From Azoarcus sp. DN11 (GTDB lineage Bacteria > Pseudomonadota > Gammaproteobacteria > Burkholderiales > Rhodocyclaceae): DNA of 64,000 bases. The first letter of the stretch is position 1; every line of letters begins with the position of its first letter. Location: contig NZ_CP021731.1 in NCBI RefSeq assembly GCF_003628555.1, positions 310,001 through 374,000 of the forward strand. Direction: 5' to 3'. This document shows positions 31,533 to 40,324 of the stretch, piece by piece. Under the pieces are notes generated by a model. That model saw nothing but the letters and a program-made list of their open reading frames with translations. It was not told the origin of the DNA and searched no databases. The position numbers and the translations under genes were made by a program.

Positions 31533-34106
31533 TCATGGCGGGCTGGCGCACGTGCTCGTCATCCAGTTCTTGCCCGATCCCGGGTTGGTGAGGTTGGTTG
31601 TGCCGCCCTGGCTGTTCGCGATGAGGCTGGTGCCGCTTTTCAGGGAAGACCCGCAGTCGGTGTCCGCCCAACTGGTGTTCTCCCTGAAATTGATGATCTT
31701 GGCCTTCGCGTTGCGGTAGTAGGGACCCACGCTATAGGTGTCGGTGCTGGCGTTGATGGCGACTTCCTGGCTGCCGCTTTGCCCTGCCTCGGCACCGATG
31801 TCATTGAGATTCACCAGGAAGGACTTGTTCTTCCAGCCGTGTGGAATCGCGACATGGCACCAGTTGCAGCGCATGCGCCCGATCCGGGTGAAATGGATGG
31901 CGTGGCCGTCCTTGCCTATCGTCGTCGAAAACCCGGTCTGGCCAAGGTTGTCGCTGGAGGGAGTCGCATAGCGGGCCGCGTCATGACAGCGGAAACAGAG
32001 ACCGGTGCTGTCGCTGCCGGTGTTCTGGTCATAGGGACGTTTCAGCAGGAAGTTGTTCTGTGAGCCGTGCGGACCCCACACGCCGGAGTCCGGTGTGATC
32101 AGCGGCGCCGTGATGCCGCTGGCATTGGAGCCATGACAGTCGGTGCAGTACATGGTCTGGTTGCCGACGTTGGCGTTCCACGGCGCCAGGAACGCGTTGG
32201 GGTCCATGTTGTTGCGCTGCGCGACGGGGCGGCCGGTGACGGCGATCACCGGGTGCCAGGAGCGGTGGTTGCCGGCCTGGTAGCTGGCACCGGCGCCGGT
32301 GTTGGTGAGTGCGTTGTTGGGCTGGAACTCGCGCGCCTGGTTGGTGTAGCTGGTGTAATTGGTGCGGACGCCGTCGGGGTTGGACGGAGTCAGGTTGGTC
32401 GTGGTCCCCAGTTGCGGGCGCCTGGTGCTGCTGGGATAGACGTTGTCATCCTGATAGGCATAGTCCGAATGGCATTTCAGGCAGATCTGGTATTCGCGCG
32501 TCACCCAGGGGCTGCTGACGGCGGTGGAGGCGCCCGTGCCGCCGTCCCCTTTCTTGTCCGTGTAGCTGTTGGGAAGGGAGAAGAAGCTGGTGCCGCTATA
32601 GACCGGTTCGACGCCAAAGGTGCCGCGCAGCACGCCCGAGGCGATGTTGCCGTTGCCGGTGGACGATGGCGTGCCATCGAGGCCGCCTGGCACGTGGGTG
32701 CGCTTGGCGTTGTCACCCAGGGTGGTGAACAGGTTGTTGCGCGTCAGGCGGTGCGGGTTGTGGCAATCCGTGCATTCGGCATGGCGGTTGGTGTTGCTGA
32801 GCTGGCCGAGCGTCGTGCGGTCCTCGACGAAGTCGCTGTTCTTGATGTCGTGCGTTTCGACGCCCGACGCCTGTTCGCTCGTGACGATCGGCATGTGCCG
32901 GAGCAGGCTGAATTCGGTCTTGATGTCGGGGACTGCGCCGGTGGCGGTATTCACGACGCTGTTGGCCGAGGTCGTGTGGCACTGGTAGCAGGTTTCCTCG
33001 ATGGCCGAGACGCTGTTGGGATTCGAGGTCGAAGCCCAGCCGAGCTTGTAGGTACCCGTGCCGACGCCGCCGCTGCTGCCGAGCACGCCTTCGCGCAGCA
33101 GCCGCCGGGAGCCCTGCACGGTGTGGGTGTCGTGGCAGTTGAGGCAGCCGGCCTCCCACACCTGGATGCTCGCTTTCCCGCCTGCGAGGAATTCGCGCAC
33201 GTTCGCGGCATCGGTCTTGTAGGTTTCGTCGCCAATGGTCTGCGACGCGTGCGAGGACTGAGCCCAGGCCGTGCCGAGTTTGTTGTGGCAGCCAAGGCAG
33301 ATCTGGTCTGCCGACGCGTTGAATTCGCCGCCCGCCGGGTTGCTGACCTGGAGCCGGTTCAGACGCAGGAATTTCGGCACGTTCAGATGCGGGTCGTGGC
33401 ACGTCGTGCATTGGACCTGGCCGGCGCCGGCCGTGCCCGTCGGCTGCAAGGGCAGGAGCGGCTTGTAGCCCGCTTTGCGGACGCCGATGACGGTGCCGGT
33501 GCCGGCCGGGTAGCGCTGTTGCGCATCCATGCGCCGCAATTCGCCGTCGGTGGCCGCGAGCGTGTCGTTGTACGTGAAGGAGATCGGGTGGTCGTTGCGC
33601 AGGTCGATGCCCAGATTTCGCGTGAAGCCGGTCGTCGCGCCCAGCCCGGTGGGCATCGTCCCGCCCGTGCCGGTACCCGTCATCGTGATCGAGACATTGG
33701 CCTTGCCGCCGAGCACGCCGACCGTCCCGATCGCCATCGTGCCATCGTGGCAGGACAGGCACAGCTTGGAACTGCCGCCCGGCTGCGACAGCGCGCCGAA
33801 GATCGTCTGGGCGTCGAGCGAGTTGGAGGTGTAGGGCGTGTAGGTGGCGGTGGAGAGCGTGCGGTTCCACAAGGGGGCCGGAGCGCTGGCGTTGGCCGCG
33901 TGCGGCGTGTGGCAGAAGACGCAGATCTGGCTTTCCGAAGTCGACTTGACGGTGCCGGTGCCGGATGTGGACAGGTTGTGTTTTGTCTGGGCGATGTTCG
34001 CCTGCTGTGCCCCGGCCGGTGCCATGCCGCCCACGACGGACAGCATGCACACGACGAACGTCAGTGCGTGCCGGAAACCGCTTGCGAGGAGACTGTTCAT
34101 GTCCAT
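31533..34106 (-). CDS. Eleven-heme c-type cytochrome
   Basis: The 857-residue product starts at ATG 34106 (ATG 34100 also possible). A signal peptide (VVCMLSVVGGMAPAGA) is followed by eleven CXXCH sites: CVFCH, CLSCH, CTTCH, CLGCH, CLNCH, CYQCH, CTDCH, CLKCH, CTDCH, CFRCH and CNWCH. The first 270 mature residues reproduce the tetraheme cytochromes of this window (QTKHNLSTSG, ICVFCHTPHAAN, NDHPISFTY, TTCHDPH), followed by seven further hemes with wide spacing. Long Thr/Ser/Gly/Asn stretches (e.g. around TMTGTGTGGTMPTG) could be glycosylated. A C-terminal Cys pair outside the heme sites may form a disulfide. It is probably a surface-exposed electron conduit. No lipobox or membrane anchor is visible. 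Confidence 0.9.
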   Translation of the reverse strand: MDMNSLLASGFRHALTFVVCMLSVVGGMAPAGAQQANIAQTKHNLSTSGTGTVKSTSESQICVFCHTPHAANASAPAPLWNRTLSTATYTPYTSNSLDAQTIFGALSQPGGSSKLCLSCHDGTMAIGTVGVLGGKANVSITMTGTGTGGTMPTGLGATTGFTRNLGIDLRNDHPISFTYNDTLAATDGELRRMDAQQRYPAGTGTVIGVRKAGYKPLLPLQPTGTAGAGQVQCTTCHDPHLNVPKFLRLNRLQVSNPAGGEFNASADQICLGCHNKLGTAWAQSSHASQTIGDETYKTDAANVREFLAGGKASIQVWEAGCLNCHDTHTVQGSRRLLREGVLGSSGGVGTGTYKLGWASTSNPNSVSAIEETCYQCHTTSANSVVNTATGAVPDIKTEFSLLRHMPIVTSEQASGVETHDIKNSDFVEDRTTLGQLSNTNRHAECTDCHNPHRLTRNNLFTTLGDNAKRTHVPGGLDGTPSSTGNGNIASGVLRGTFGVEPVYSGTSFFSLPNSYTDKKGDGGTGASTAVSSPWVTREYQICLKCHSDYAYQDDNVYPSSTRRPQLGTTTNLTPSNPDGVRTNYTSYTNQAREFQPNNALTNTGAGASYQAGNHRSWHPVIAVTGRPVAQRNNMDPNAFLAPWNANVGNQTMYCTDCHGSNASGITAPLITPDSGVWGPHGSQNNFLLKRPYDQNTGSDSTGLCFRCHDAARYATPSSDNLGQTGFSTTIGKDGHAIHFTRIGRMRCNWCHVAIPHGWKNKSFLVNLNDIGAEAGQSGSQEVAINASTDTYSVGPYYRNAKAKIINFRENTSWADTDCGSSLKSGTSLIANSQGGTTNLTNPGSGKNWMTSTCASPP

Positions 34107-34369
34107 TCGAGTGATATGGTCTTGCGCGCGCACAGATTTCAGCAACGCGTTAACTCGCGTCGCACCCTGGATGCCACCTGCGAACTGCTTCCCGGAGCGG
34201 CAGCGCGAAACGCTTGCGTGCGCCGGGAATCGTTCGCGGATTCCGGTTCGGCGGCCCGTCGGATAGCCGAACGTCATGACGCCGACAGCGGCGTCCCACC
34301 ATTATCAGCCAGTGCGTGACGAATGGAAAGCGTGACGGTGCGTGCTTCGGTCCCCTTTGCGGGAAACTT

Positions 34370-35752
34370 TCAGAGGTACGGGAAATACTGTCGGTCGGCG
34401 CCGACGAGGTGCTGCGCGATGACGTCGTAGGCAAGAAACTGGAAGACGTCCGCCACCGGGATCTCGGCATTGTCCCGGGCGTGCCGGAACAGCCGGCCGG
34501 CACGGTCGAGCAGCCGTCCGTGTTCGGCCGCGTGCGCGTCGCGTGCGGGGAAGCCGATGCTTTCGTGCAGGCGCTCCTCGTCCTCGAAGTGTGTGCCGAT
34601 ATCTTCGATCAGGACTTTCATCGCTTCGAGGATTTCGTCGCGCGCGGCATGCGAGACGACGGCATGCAGCAGCCGGTTGGCGTGTTCGAAGAGCTGCTGG
34701 TGCTGGCGGTCGACGCGCTCGCTGCCGCAGCAGTAGCTGTCGCGCCAGATCAGCTGCACCGGCGAGCAGGCCTGGCGCGTGCCGTCTTCCGCCAGGGCGG
34801 TGAACGGGTCGAGGACGACGCGATTGCGCCCCGCATTCTTGGCCCGGTACATCGCGCGGTCGGCGCGTGCCAGCCAGTGATCCAGGCCTTCGCCGCAGCG
34901 GTATTCGGCGACCCCGATGCTGACGGTGATCGGCCGGGCGCTCGACAATTGCGCCTCGGCGACGCATGTGCACAGCTTGTGTGCGAGTTGTTCGGCTTCG
35001 CGCAGCGGCGTGTCGGGAGCGAGCACGATGAATTCTTCACCGCCCCAACGCGTGACCGTATCGGCGCGGCGGATGACCCCGCGGATGCGGCGCACGAGTT
35101 CGATGAGCACGTAGTCGCCTGCGGTGTGACCGAACTGGTCGTTGATCTCCTTGAAGTGGTCGACATCGAGCACGAGCAGCGACGCCGCATGGCCGTGGCG
35201 TACGGCACGGGACATTTCCAGCAGTGCGGCGTCTTCCAGGTGGCGGCGGTTCCACGCGCCGGTCAGCCGGTCGGTGTAAGCGAGGCGCTCCATTCGTTCG
35301 AGGGCGTGCAGCAGTTCGGCGTGACGCGCCTCGGCATGCCCGGCAGGGTTGGCGGCGGTCCCCGTGCGGCTGCCGATCGCGGTGGCGATCATCCCCGCGG
35401 CGATCGTCTCGCCGTCGGTGGCGCGCAGCGGGAAACGCGTGACGAGGAAGCGGCCCGACCGCTCCCCGACGGTGGCGTCCTCCTCGCCGCGTGTGACGCT
35501 GGTGGCGGCGTCGCCGCCGATGCGCAGGGCCGTGCGATTGCCGGCCGTGTTGAGGACATCGTCTTCGTGGCGGCCCGGCAGGGATTCGGCGGGCAGGCCC
35601 AGCATCTGCGCGAAAGCGTCGTTCGCGTAGAGGTAGCAGCCGTCGTTGCCGCGAATGGCGATCAGCGCCGGCGACTGGGCAACGAGCGAATACACGAGGG
35701 ACGCTTGAGCATTCCCGACCGGGATGTCGGTTTGGGTCAGGGATTCACTCAT
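34370..35752 (-). CDS. PAS-GGDEF-bacteriohemerythrin diguanylate cyclase
   Basis: The 460-residue protein has no membrane segment. It contains a PAS domain (about 18-130), a GGDEF cyclase domain (about 155-315) with intact active site GGEEF and LDVDHFKEINDQFGH, and a C-terminal bacteriohemerythrin (about 325-450). The hemerythrin has the di-iron ligand set: H in VDRQHQQLF, H-x3-E in HFEDEERL, H-x3-H in HAAEHGRLL and H-x4-D in HLVGAD. It should make c-di-GMP according to oxygen or redox state sensed by the di-iron site. It is transcribed towards the eleven-heme cytochrome with a 263-nt gap in which I see no gene. Control of cytochrome display by O2 through c-di-GMP is a reasonable guess. Confidence 0.9.
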   Translation of the reverse strand: MSESLTQTDIPVGNAQASLVYSLVAQSPALIAIRGNDGCYLYANDAFAQMLGLPAESLPGRHEDDVLNTAGNRTALRIGGDAATSVTRGEEDATVGERSGRFLVTRFPLRATDGETIAAGMIATAIGSRTGTAANPAGHAEARHAELLHALERMERLAYTDRLTGAWNRRHLEDAALLEMSRAVRHGHAASLLVLDVDHFKEINDQFGHTAGDYVLIELVRRIRGVIRRADTVTRWGGEEFIVLAPDTPLREAEQLAHKLCTCVAEAQLSSARPITVSIGVAEYRCGEGLDHWLARADRAMYRAKNAGRNRVVLDPFTALAEDGTRQACSPVQLIWRDSYCCGSERVDRQHQQLFEHANRLLHAVVSHAARDEILEAMKVLIEDIGTHFEDEERLHESIGFPARDAHAAEHGRLLDRAGRLFRHARDNAEIPVADVFQFLAYDVIAQHLVGADRQYFPYL

Positions 35753-35906
35753 TCAAACCGTTTCCCGTGTGCGTGACGACGAAACCGCACACCGCTCAGC
35801 GGCTTGCGATTGAGCCGGATTTTAGCGGTATCGGGGGGCGGCGCCGCGTGATGCCTTTCACGCGCCCGGCTCGGCAGGCGCGGGCCACCGCCGGCGCAAA
35901 GCGCGG

Positions 35907-35912
35907 TATAGT
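35907..35912 (+). promoter_or_regulatory. Possible -10 element before the GT9 operon
   Basis: TATAGT in the context gcggTATAGTccgc resembles a sigma-70 -10 hexamer, 136 nt before the GT9 start. No convincing -35 is present, so it would be weak or activated. The remaining 295-nt spacer (35753-36047) shows no gene. Confidence 0.3.
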
Positions 35913-36047
35913 CCGCTCCGTCCAGAACCCCCGGGATTGCCAGTTTGCACGCCGTTTCCAACCGATTTCGAGTGTATGCGGTCGACATGGCCGGCAGGTG
36001 TGCGCGAGTGATCCGGCGGCAGGGAGGCTTCCACCGCAGGAGTGGCC

Positions 36048-37316
36048 ATGGTCGGCCCTGAGGCGATGCGTCGCATCGACCGCTGGCTCGGCGTGCCGGT
36101 GTGCGCCGCGCTGTCCGGCGTGCGGCGGATCGTGCGGCGGTGGCGGAAGGGGGCGCCCGGGGGCGAGCAGGCGGTGCGGCGCGTGCTGTTCGTGCAGCTT
36201 GCCGAATCGGGGAGCATGGTCCTCGCCGATCCGGCGATGCGTGCGCTGACGGCGCGCAGCGGCGCGCAGGCGTACTGCCTGACCTTTGCCCACAACCGCG
36301 GCAGCCTGGCGATCGCCGGCACGGTGCCGCCCGAGCGCGTGTTCGCGATCCGGACCGCCTCGCCCGGCGCGCTGATCGCGGATACCTGGCGATTCCTGCG
36401 CGAGGTGCGGCGGGCGCGCATCGACGCGATCGTCGATCTCGAACTGTTCTCGCGCCTGACGGCGGCGCTGTGCCTGCTGACCGGCGTGCGCCGCCGTGCC
36501 GGGTTCCACCGCTTCGGCGGGGTCGGCCTGTATCGCGGCGATCTGTACACGCATCCGCTCGCGTTCAACCCGCAGCTGCACATGGCGCAAAACTACCTGA
36601 TGCTGGTCGAGGTGCTGTTCGCCGACGGTGCGCCGCCCGCGCCGCGCGTGCCGGCGGCGATGCTGGTGCCGCGCGTCCGGCGGCGCGAGGTCGGTGCCGC
36701 GGAGCTGTCGGCCGTGAAGAGGCGTCTGGCGCAGCTTGCCGGTGCCGAAATCGGCCGCAGGCGCCTGATCCTGGTGAATGCCAACGCGAGCGCGATGCTG
36801 CCGCAGCGGCGCTGGCCGCAGGCGCATTTCGTGGCGCTGGTGCGCGCGGCGCTCGGGCGTCATGCCGACGTGCGCGTGCTGCTGATCGGGGGCGAGGACG
36901 ACCGGGCGACGACCGCGGCGATCGCGGCGCAGGTCGCGGATCCGCGCTGCGTGGATGTCGCCGGGCGGTTCGCGCTCGGCGAGCTGCCGGCGCTCTTCAC
37001 GCTGGGGACGGTGCTGGTCAGCAACGACTCGGGGCCGGCGCATTTCGCGGCGGTCACGGCGCTGCCGGTGATCGCGCTGTTCGGCCCGGAGACGCCGGTC
37101 CTGTTCCGCCCGCTGGGGGATGCGACCGTGATCAGCGCGGGGCTGGCCTGCTCGCCGTGCGTGCATGCGGGCAATCAGCGGCGCACGCGCTGCACGGACA
37201 ACCAGTGCATGCAGCGCATCCCGGTCGCCGAGGTGTTCGGCGCGCTGTGTCGCGTGCTCGACGCGCGCGAGGCGGCGACGGCGCGAAGCGGCACGCTCGC
37301 GGAGGTCGGGGCGTGA
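36048..37316 (+). CDS. GT9 heptosyltransferase-like glycosyltransferase
   Basis: The 422-residue product starts at ATG 36048, 5 nt after AGGAG; a GTG at 36042 overlaps the SD and is less likely. The GT-B fold of lipopolysaccharide heptosyltransferases is indicated by RRVLFVQLAESGSMVLADP near the start, LILVNANASAMLPQRRWP, VLLIGGEDDRATTAAI and the family signature VLVSNDSGPAHFAAVTALPVIALFGPETP. The C-terminus is Cys-rich (CSPCVHAGNQRRTRCTDNQC), as in the variant of this family found next to radical SAM proteins. It overlaps the next start as GTGA, beginning a three-gene operon. Confidence 0.85.
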   Translation: MVGPEAMRRIDRWLGVPVCAALSGVRRIVRRWRKGAPGGEQAVRRVLFVQLAESGSMVLADPAMRALTARSGAQAYCLTFAHNRGSLAIAGTVPPERVFAIRTASPGALIADTWRFLREVRRARIDAIVDLELFSRLTAALCLLTGVRRRAGFHRFGGVGLYRGDLYTHPLAFNPQLHMAQNYLMLVEVLFADGAPPAPRVPAAMLVPRVRRREVGAAELSAVKRRLAQLAGAEIGRRRLILVNANASAMLPQRRWPQAHFVALVRAALGRHADVRVLLIGGEDDRATTAAIAAQVADPRCVDVAGRFALGELPALFTLGTVLVSNDSGPAHFAAVTALPVIALFGPETPVLFRPLGDATVISAGLACSPCVHAGNQRRTRCTDNQCMQRIPVAEVFGALCRVLDAREAATARSGTLAEVGA

Positions 37317-38518
37317 TCCCGCGGCGGCGCATTCCGCTGGAGTGGGCGGATCTCGCGGACGCGCTGCGCGCGCTCCGGGATTCGTCCGATGCCGCCGCGG
37401 TGCGGGTCGCGGCCTTCGAGCATGCCTTCGCGGTCGAAGTCGGCGTGCCGCACGCGGTCGCCACGGCGAGCGGCCGCGACGCGCTCGGCCTGATCCTCGA
37501 CGGCATGGGACTGGGCGCGGGCGACGAACTGGTGATCCCCGCCTACACGCTGGGCGAACTGGTGCCGCTGGTGCAGGCGCGCGGCATCGTGCCGGTGCCG
37601 GCGGACGTCGATCCCGACACCTTCAACATGACCGCCGACAGCGTCGCGGCACGCATCGGAGCGCGCACGCGGGCGATCTTCGTCGTGCATCTGCTCGGCG
37701 CGCCGTGCGACATCCGCGGCATCTGCGCGCTGGCCGAAGCGCGCGGCATCCCGGTGATCGAGGACTGCGCGCACGCGTTCGGCGCGCGCGTCGATGGCCG
37801 CCCGGTCGGCAGCTTCGGCCGCGCGGCGCTCTTCAGCCTGGAGGCGACGAAGGCGGTCGCGGCCTTCGGCGGCGGGATCCTGGCGACGGCGGACGACGGT
37901 CTGGCCGCGGCGGTGCGGTCGCGGGTCGCGGGCCGTGCGCGGCGCGAATGGCCGCCGGTGCGCAAGATGCTCCTGAAGCTCGTCGAGGAGCTCGCGGTGC
38001 GCAGTCCGGCGTATGCGGTCGCGGCGCGCCTGATGTTCTCGCCGCACAGCGCGGGCGGTTTCGACCGCCTGTATCGCCGGGCGCACGACCGGGTACGCGG
38101 CCGCGCGGCGGCGTTCAGCGGTTTCCAGGCGCGGCTGGGGTTGCGCCGGCTCGCCCGCTCGGCCGCGCGCCGGCAGCACCTCAACGCGCAATGGGAGGCG
38201 CTTGCGCGCAGCCTGCCGGCACGCTTCCGTGTGCAGCGCCGCAGTGAATGCGGCGAGCCGGCCTTCTATAATTTCGTTGCGCGCTTCGACGGCGACATTG
38301 CCGCCTTGCGCGCCGCGGCGCAGCGCCGCGGACTCGATCTGGGCATCGGCGGCGAGGTGATGGACGATACGGCGGCGATGCTGGGTTTTACCGACTGCCC
38401 CGGCGCAGCGGCCGCGGCGGCGCAGGCGGTGCTGATCCCGTTGTACGACGGGCTGTCGGCGCGGCGGCTGCGGCGCACGGCCGACATCCTCGACCGGCTC
38501 GCGAAGGAACTCGAATGA
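37313..38518 (+). CDS. DegT/DnrJ/EryC1-type PLP aminotransferase-like protein
   Basis: The 401-residue product starts at GTG 37313, with GGAGG 7 nt upstream, and overlaps the GT9 stop. The fold-type I signature of sugar aminotransferases is present: AVATASGRDALGLIL, GDELVIPAYTLGELVPLVQARGIVPV, VHLLGAPCDIRGICALAEARGIPVIEDCAHAFGA and the PLP-lysine region FSLEATKAVAAFGGGIL. Members transfer an amino group to a keto-sugar nucleotide. The long Arg-rich helical insert at about residues 200-285 differs from canonical WecE/ArnB enzymes. It probably supplies a modified sugar for the glycan encoded around it. Confidence 0.85.
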   Translation: MIPRRRIPLEWADLADALRALRDSSDAAAVRVAAFEHAFAVEVGVPHAVATASGRDALGLILDGMGLGAGDELVIPAYTLGELVPLVQARGIVPVPADVDPDTFNMTADSVAARIGARTRAIFVVHLLGAPCDIRGICALAEARGIPVIEDCAHAFGARVDGRPVGSFGRAALFSLEATKAVAAFGGGILATADDGLAAAVRSRVAGRARREWPPVRKMLLKLVEELAVRSPAYAVAARLMFSPHSAGGFDRLYRRAHDRVRGRAAAFSGFQARLGLRRLARSAARRQHLNAQWEALARSLPARFRVQRRSECGEPAFYNFVARFDGDIAALRAAAQRRGLDLGIGGEVMDDTAAMLGFTDCPGAAAAAAQAVLIPLYDGLSARRLRRTADILDRLAKELE

Positions 38519-39936
38519 ACGGTGACGTGCATCCTGTCGTCGTACTGCGCATCGACCGCGAGGCGAGGCGCCATACCGGCCATCCGCGCCACCTGCATCC
38601 GGCGCTAGACCTGAAATACGTGCAGGCCCGGCTGGAGTCGGCGCTGAAGGTCCCGGTGCCGCTGTTCGACGGCTGGCTGGCGGACTTCTCCGTTGCGGCC
38701 TTCGTCGCGCAGGTGTTGGCGCTGCGCCCGCGCGTCGCGGTGATCCGCGCCGTGACCTGGTGCCTGGATGAGTCGGTACAGGTGGCGGCGGCGCTGCGTG
38801 CCGCCGGCATCGTCACGATCGCGGTCGGCCAGCAGGTGCAGCACGTCGCGCGCACGGGCTTCGCCGGCTGGGACGATGCCTACGACCTCGCCGTCGCGGG
38901 CGAACCGGAGGAGGCGGCGCCCCGCCTCGTGCTGCGGGTGCTGGCCGGCGCAGACGTGGCGGCCCTGCGGGACGAGTCCCGGCAGCGCATCGCGAGCGGC
39001 GCAATCGCGCTCGTCGCGGCGCCGGACGTGCTGCCGTGGCCGCAGGTCGCGCGCGACGAGCTGACGGCCTACGCCTTTCCGTTCCCGGTGCGCGGGCGCC
39101 CGGTGTCGCGCTGGGCTTACGTGCTGACGGCGTGGGGATGCCCGCGTCCCTGCCGTCACTGCACGGCGATCGTGCGCAAGAGCGTCGGGCGGGATCTGCG
39201 CGTGCGGACCGTCGATGCGGTCGTCGACGAGGTGCTCGCGCTGAAGGACGCGGGCGCGCAGGCGATCGCCTTCGAGGACGATTCGCTGCTGGTGCATCGC
39301 GCGCGCTTCCTGCAGCTGGCCGATGCGCTGGTGCGGCGCGGGGTCGGACTGCCGTGGATGGCGAATGCGCGTCCCGACGAACTCGACGCCGATCGCGTCG
39401 CGGCGGCGTCCGAGTCGGGGGCGGTGTTGCTCAAGGTGGGCGTCGACAGCGGTTCGGCACGCCTGATCGAGCGTCTGGGCAAGACCGCCGATGGGGCGGG
39501 CTGGATTACGGCGACCGAGTCGGCGTTCGAACGCCTCGACCGCGCGGGCATCGGCTCGGTGGCGCTGTTCATGGTGGGCATGCCGGACGAGACCGAGGAG
39601 GACGCGGAGGACACGCTCGCGCTGGCGCGGCGCATCCGCCCCGATTACCTGCAGATGCAGATCTACCGTCCGTATCCGGACGTGCCCCTGTGGGGCGAGC
39701 TGCCCCGGCAGGTGCGCACGCATGGCGCGGACTACCATTACCTCACACCGGCGAGCAGCTGCAGCCGCATCCCGCCGGCGGCGCTCGCCGCCTTGCAGCG
39801 GCGCTTCTACCGCACTTTCTATCTGCGCCCGGGCTTCGTCGCGCGGCATCTCGCGCGCCACTGGCGGCATTACCTGTCGAGCGCCGGGCTGGCGCGCGCG
39901 CCCGGCGCGCTCGCCTACCTGCTGCGCGGCGCCTGA
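38515..39936 (+). CDS. B12-binding-domain-like radical SAM protein
   Basis: The 473-residue product starts at ATG 38515 (ATGA overlap). An N-terminal Rossmann-like domain (about 1-160: RPRVAVIRAVTWCLDESVQVAAALRAAGIVTIAVG) looks like the cobalamin-binding part of BchE-type enzymes, but no clear DxHxxG is visible. The radical SAM core carries the CxxxCxxC cluster motif at about residue 204 (GCPRPCRHC), AIAFEDDSLLVHRARF and LFMVGMPDETEEDAEDTL. A helical C-terminus follows. Substrate unknown. Its place behind a GT9 and an aminotransferase suggests modification of a lipid or sugar. Confidence 0.8.
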   Translation: MNGDVHPVVVLRIDREARRHTGHPRHLHPALDLKYVQARLESALKVPVPLFDGWLADFSVAAFVAQVLALRPRVAVIRAVTWCLDESVQVAAALRAAGIVTIAVGQQVQHVARTGFAGWDDAYDLAVAGEPEEAAPRLVLRVLAGADVAALRDESRQRIASGAIALVAAPDVLPWPQVARDELTAYAFPFPVRGRPVSRWAYVLTAWGCPRPCRHCTAIVRKSVGRDLRVRTVDAVVDEVLALKDAGAQAIAFEDDSLLVHRARFLQLADALVRRGVGLPWMANARPDELDADRVAAASESGAVLLKVGVDSGSARLIERLGKTADGAGWITATESAFERLDRAGIGSVALFMVGMPDETEEDAEDTLALARRIRPDYLQMQIYRPYPDVPLWGELPRQVRTHGADYHYLTPASSCSRIPPAALAALQRRFYRTFYLRPGFVARHLARHWRHYLSSAGLARAPGALAYLLRGA

Positions 39937-39967
39937 GCCCGGCGCGCGGCCGGGCCCGGCCGGGGGA

Positions 39968-40324
39968 TCAGTGGCCCGAGCAGCCGCAGCCGCCGCCACC
40001 GCCGCCGCAGCCACCGCCCTGGCGGGCCGGTGCCTGGGCCTGCGCCGGCGTCGATTCGGCGTCGCGCGGCTGCAGCTGGATGCGGAAGTCGATGACGATG
40101 TTGCCCGGTTCGCGCGCGACGTACTCGATTGTGACCTGCGAGCCGTAGCGCTGCTGGATCTGGCCGAGCAGCGGCAGGGGGTCGTGATCGTTCACGAAGC
40201 GCATCGTCTCGCCGTCCTCGAGCGACTCGAGGGCGCCGAAGATCGCCGCGTGGCGGAAGCGTTTGGCGACGCCGCGGGCGTCGAAGGGAAAGATCGCGTT
40301 GTCGAACATGGGAAGGTCGCTCAT
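39968..40324 (-). CDS. DUF2249 domain protein with Cys/Gly-rich tail
   Basis: The 118-residue protein starts at ATG 40324. The open frame upstream is not conserved-looking. A DUF2249 domain (about 15-90) shows FRHAAIFGALESLEDGETM and NDHDPLPLLGQIQQRYG, typical of small proteins near denitrification or hemerythrin genes. The last 16 residues consist of Gly and Cys with a final Ser-Gly-His (G3-C-G6-C-G-C-S-G-H), a likely metal-binding tail. The function of DUF2249 is unknown. It is convergent with the radical SAM operon and divergent from the GGDEF-EAL gene. Confidence 0.75.
   Translation of the reverse strand: MSDLPMFDNAIFPFDARGVAKRFRHAAIFGALESLEDGETMRFVNDHDPLPLLGQIQQRYGSQVTIEYVAREPGNIVIDFRIQLQPRDAESTPAQAQAPARQGGGCGGGGGGCGCSGH

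Noticed and set aside
30165..34319. Two long plus-strand frames (632 and 750 codons)
   Set aside because: They are antisense to the GT87 and eleven-heme cytochrome genes. The cytochrome frame has eleven CXXCH sites and a signal peptide, so it is the real one.
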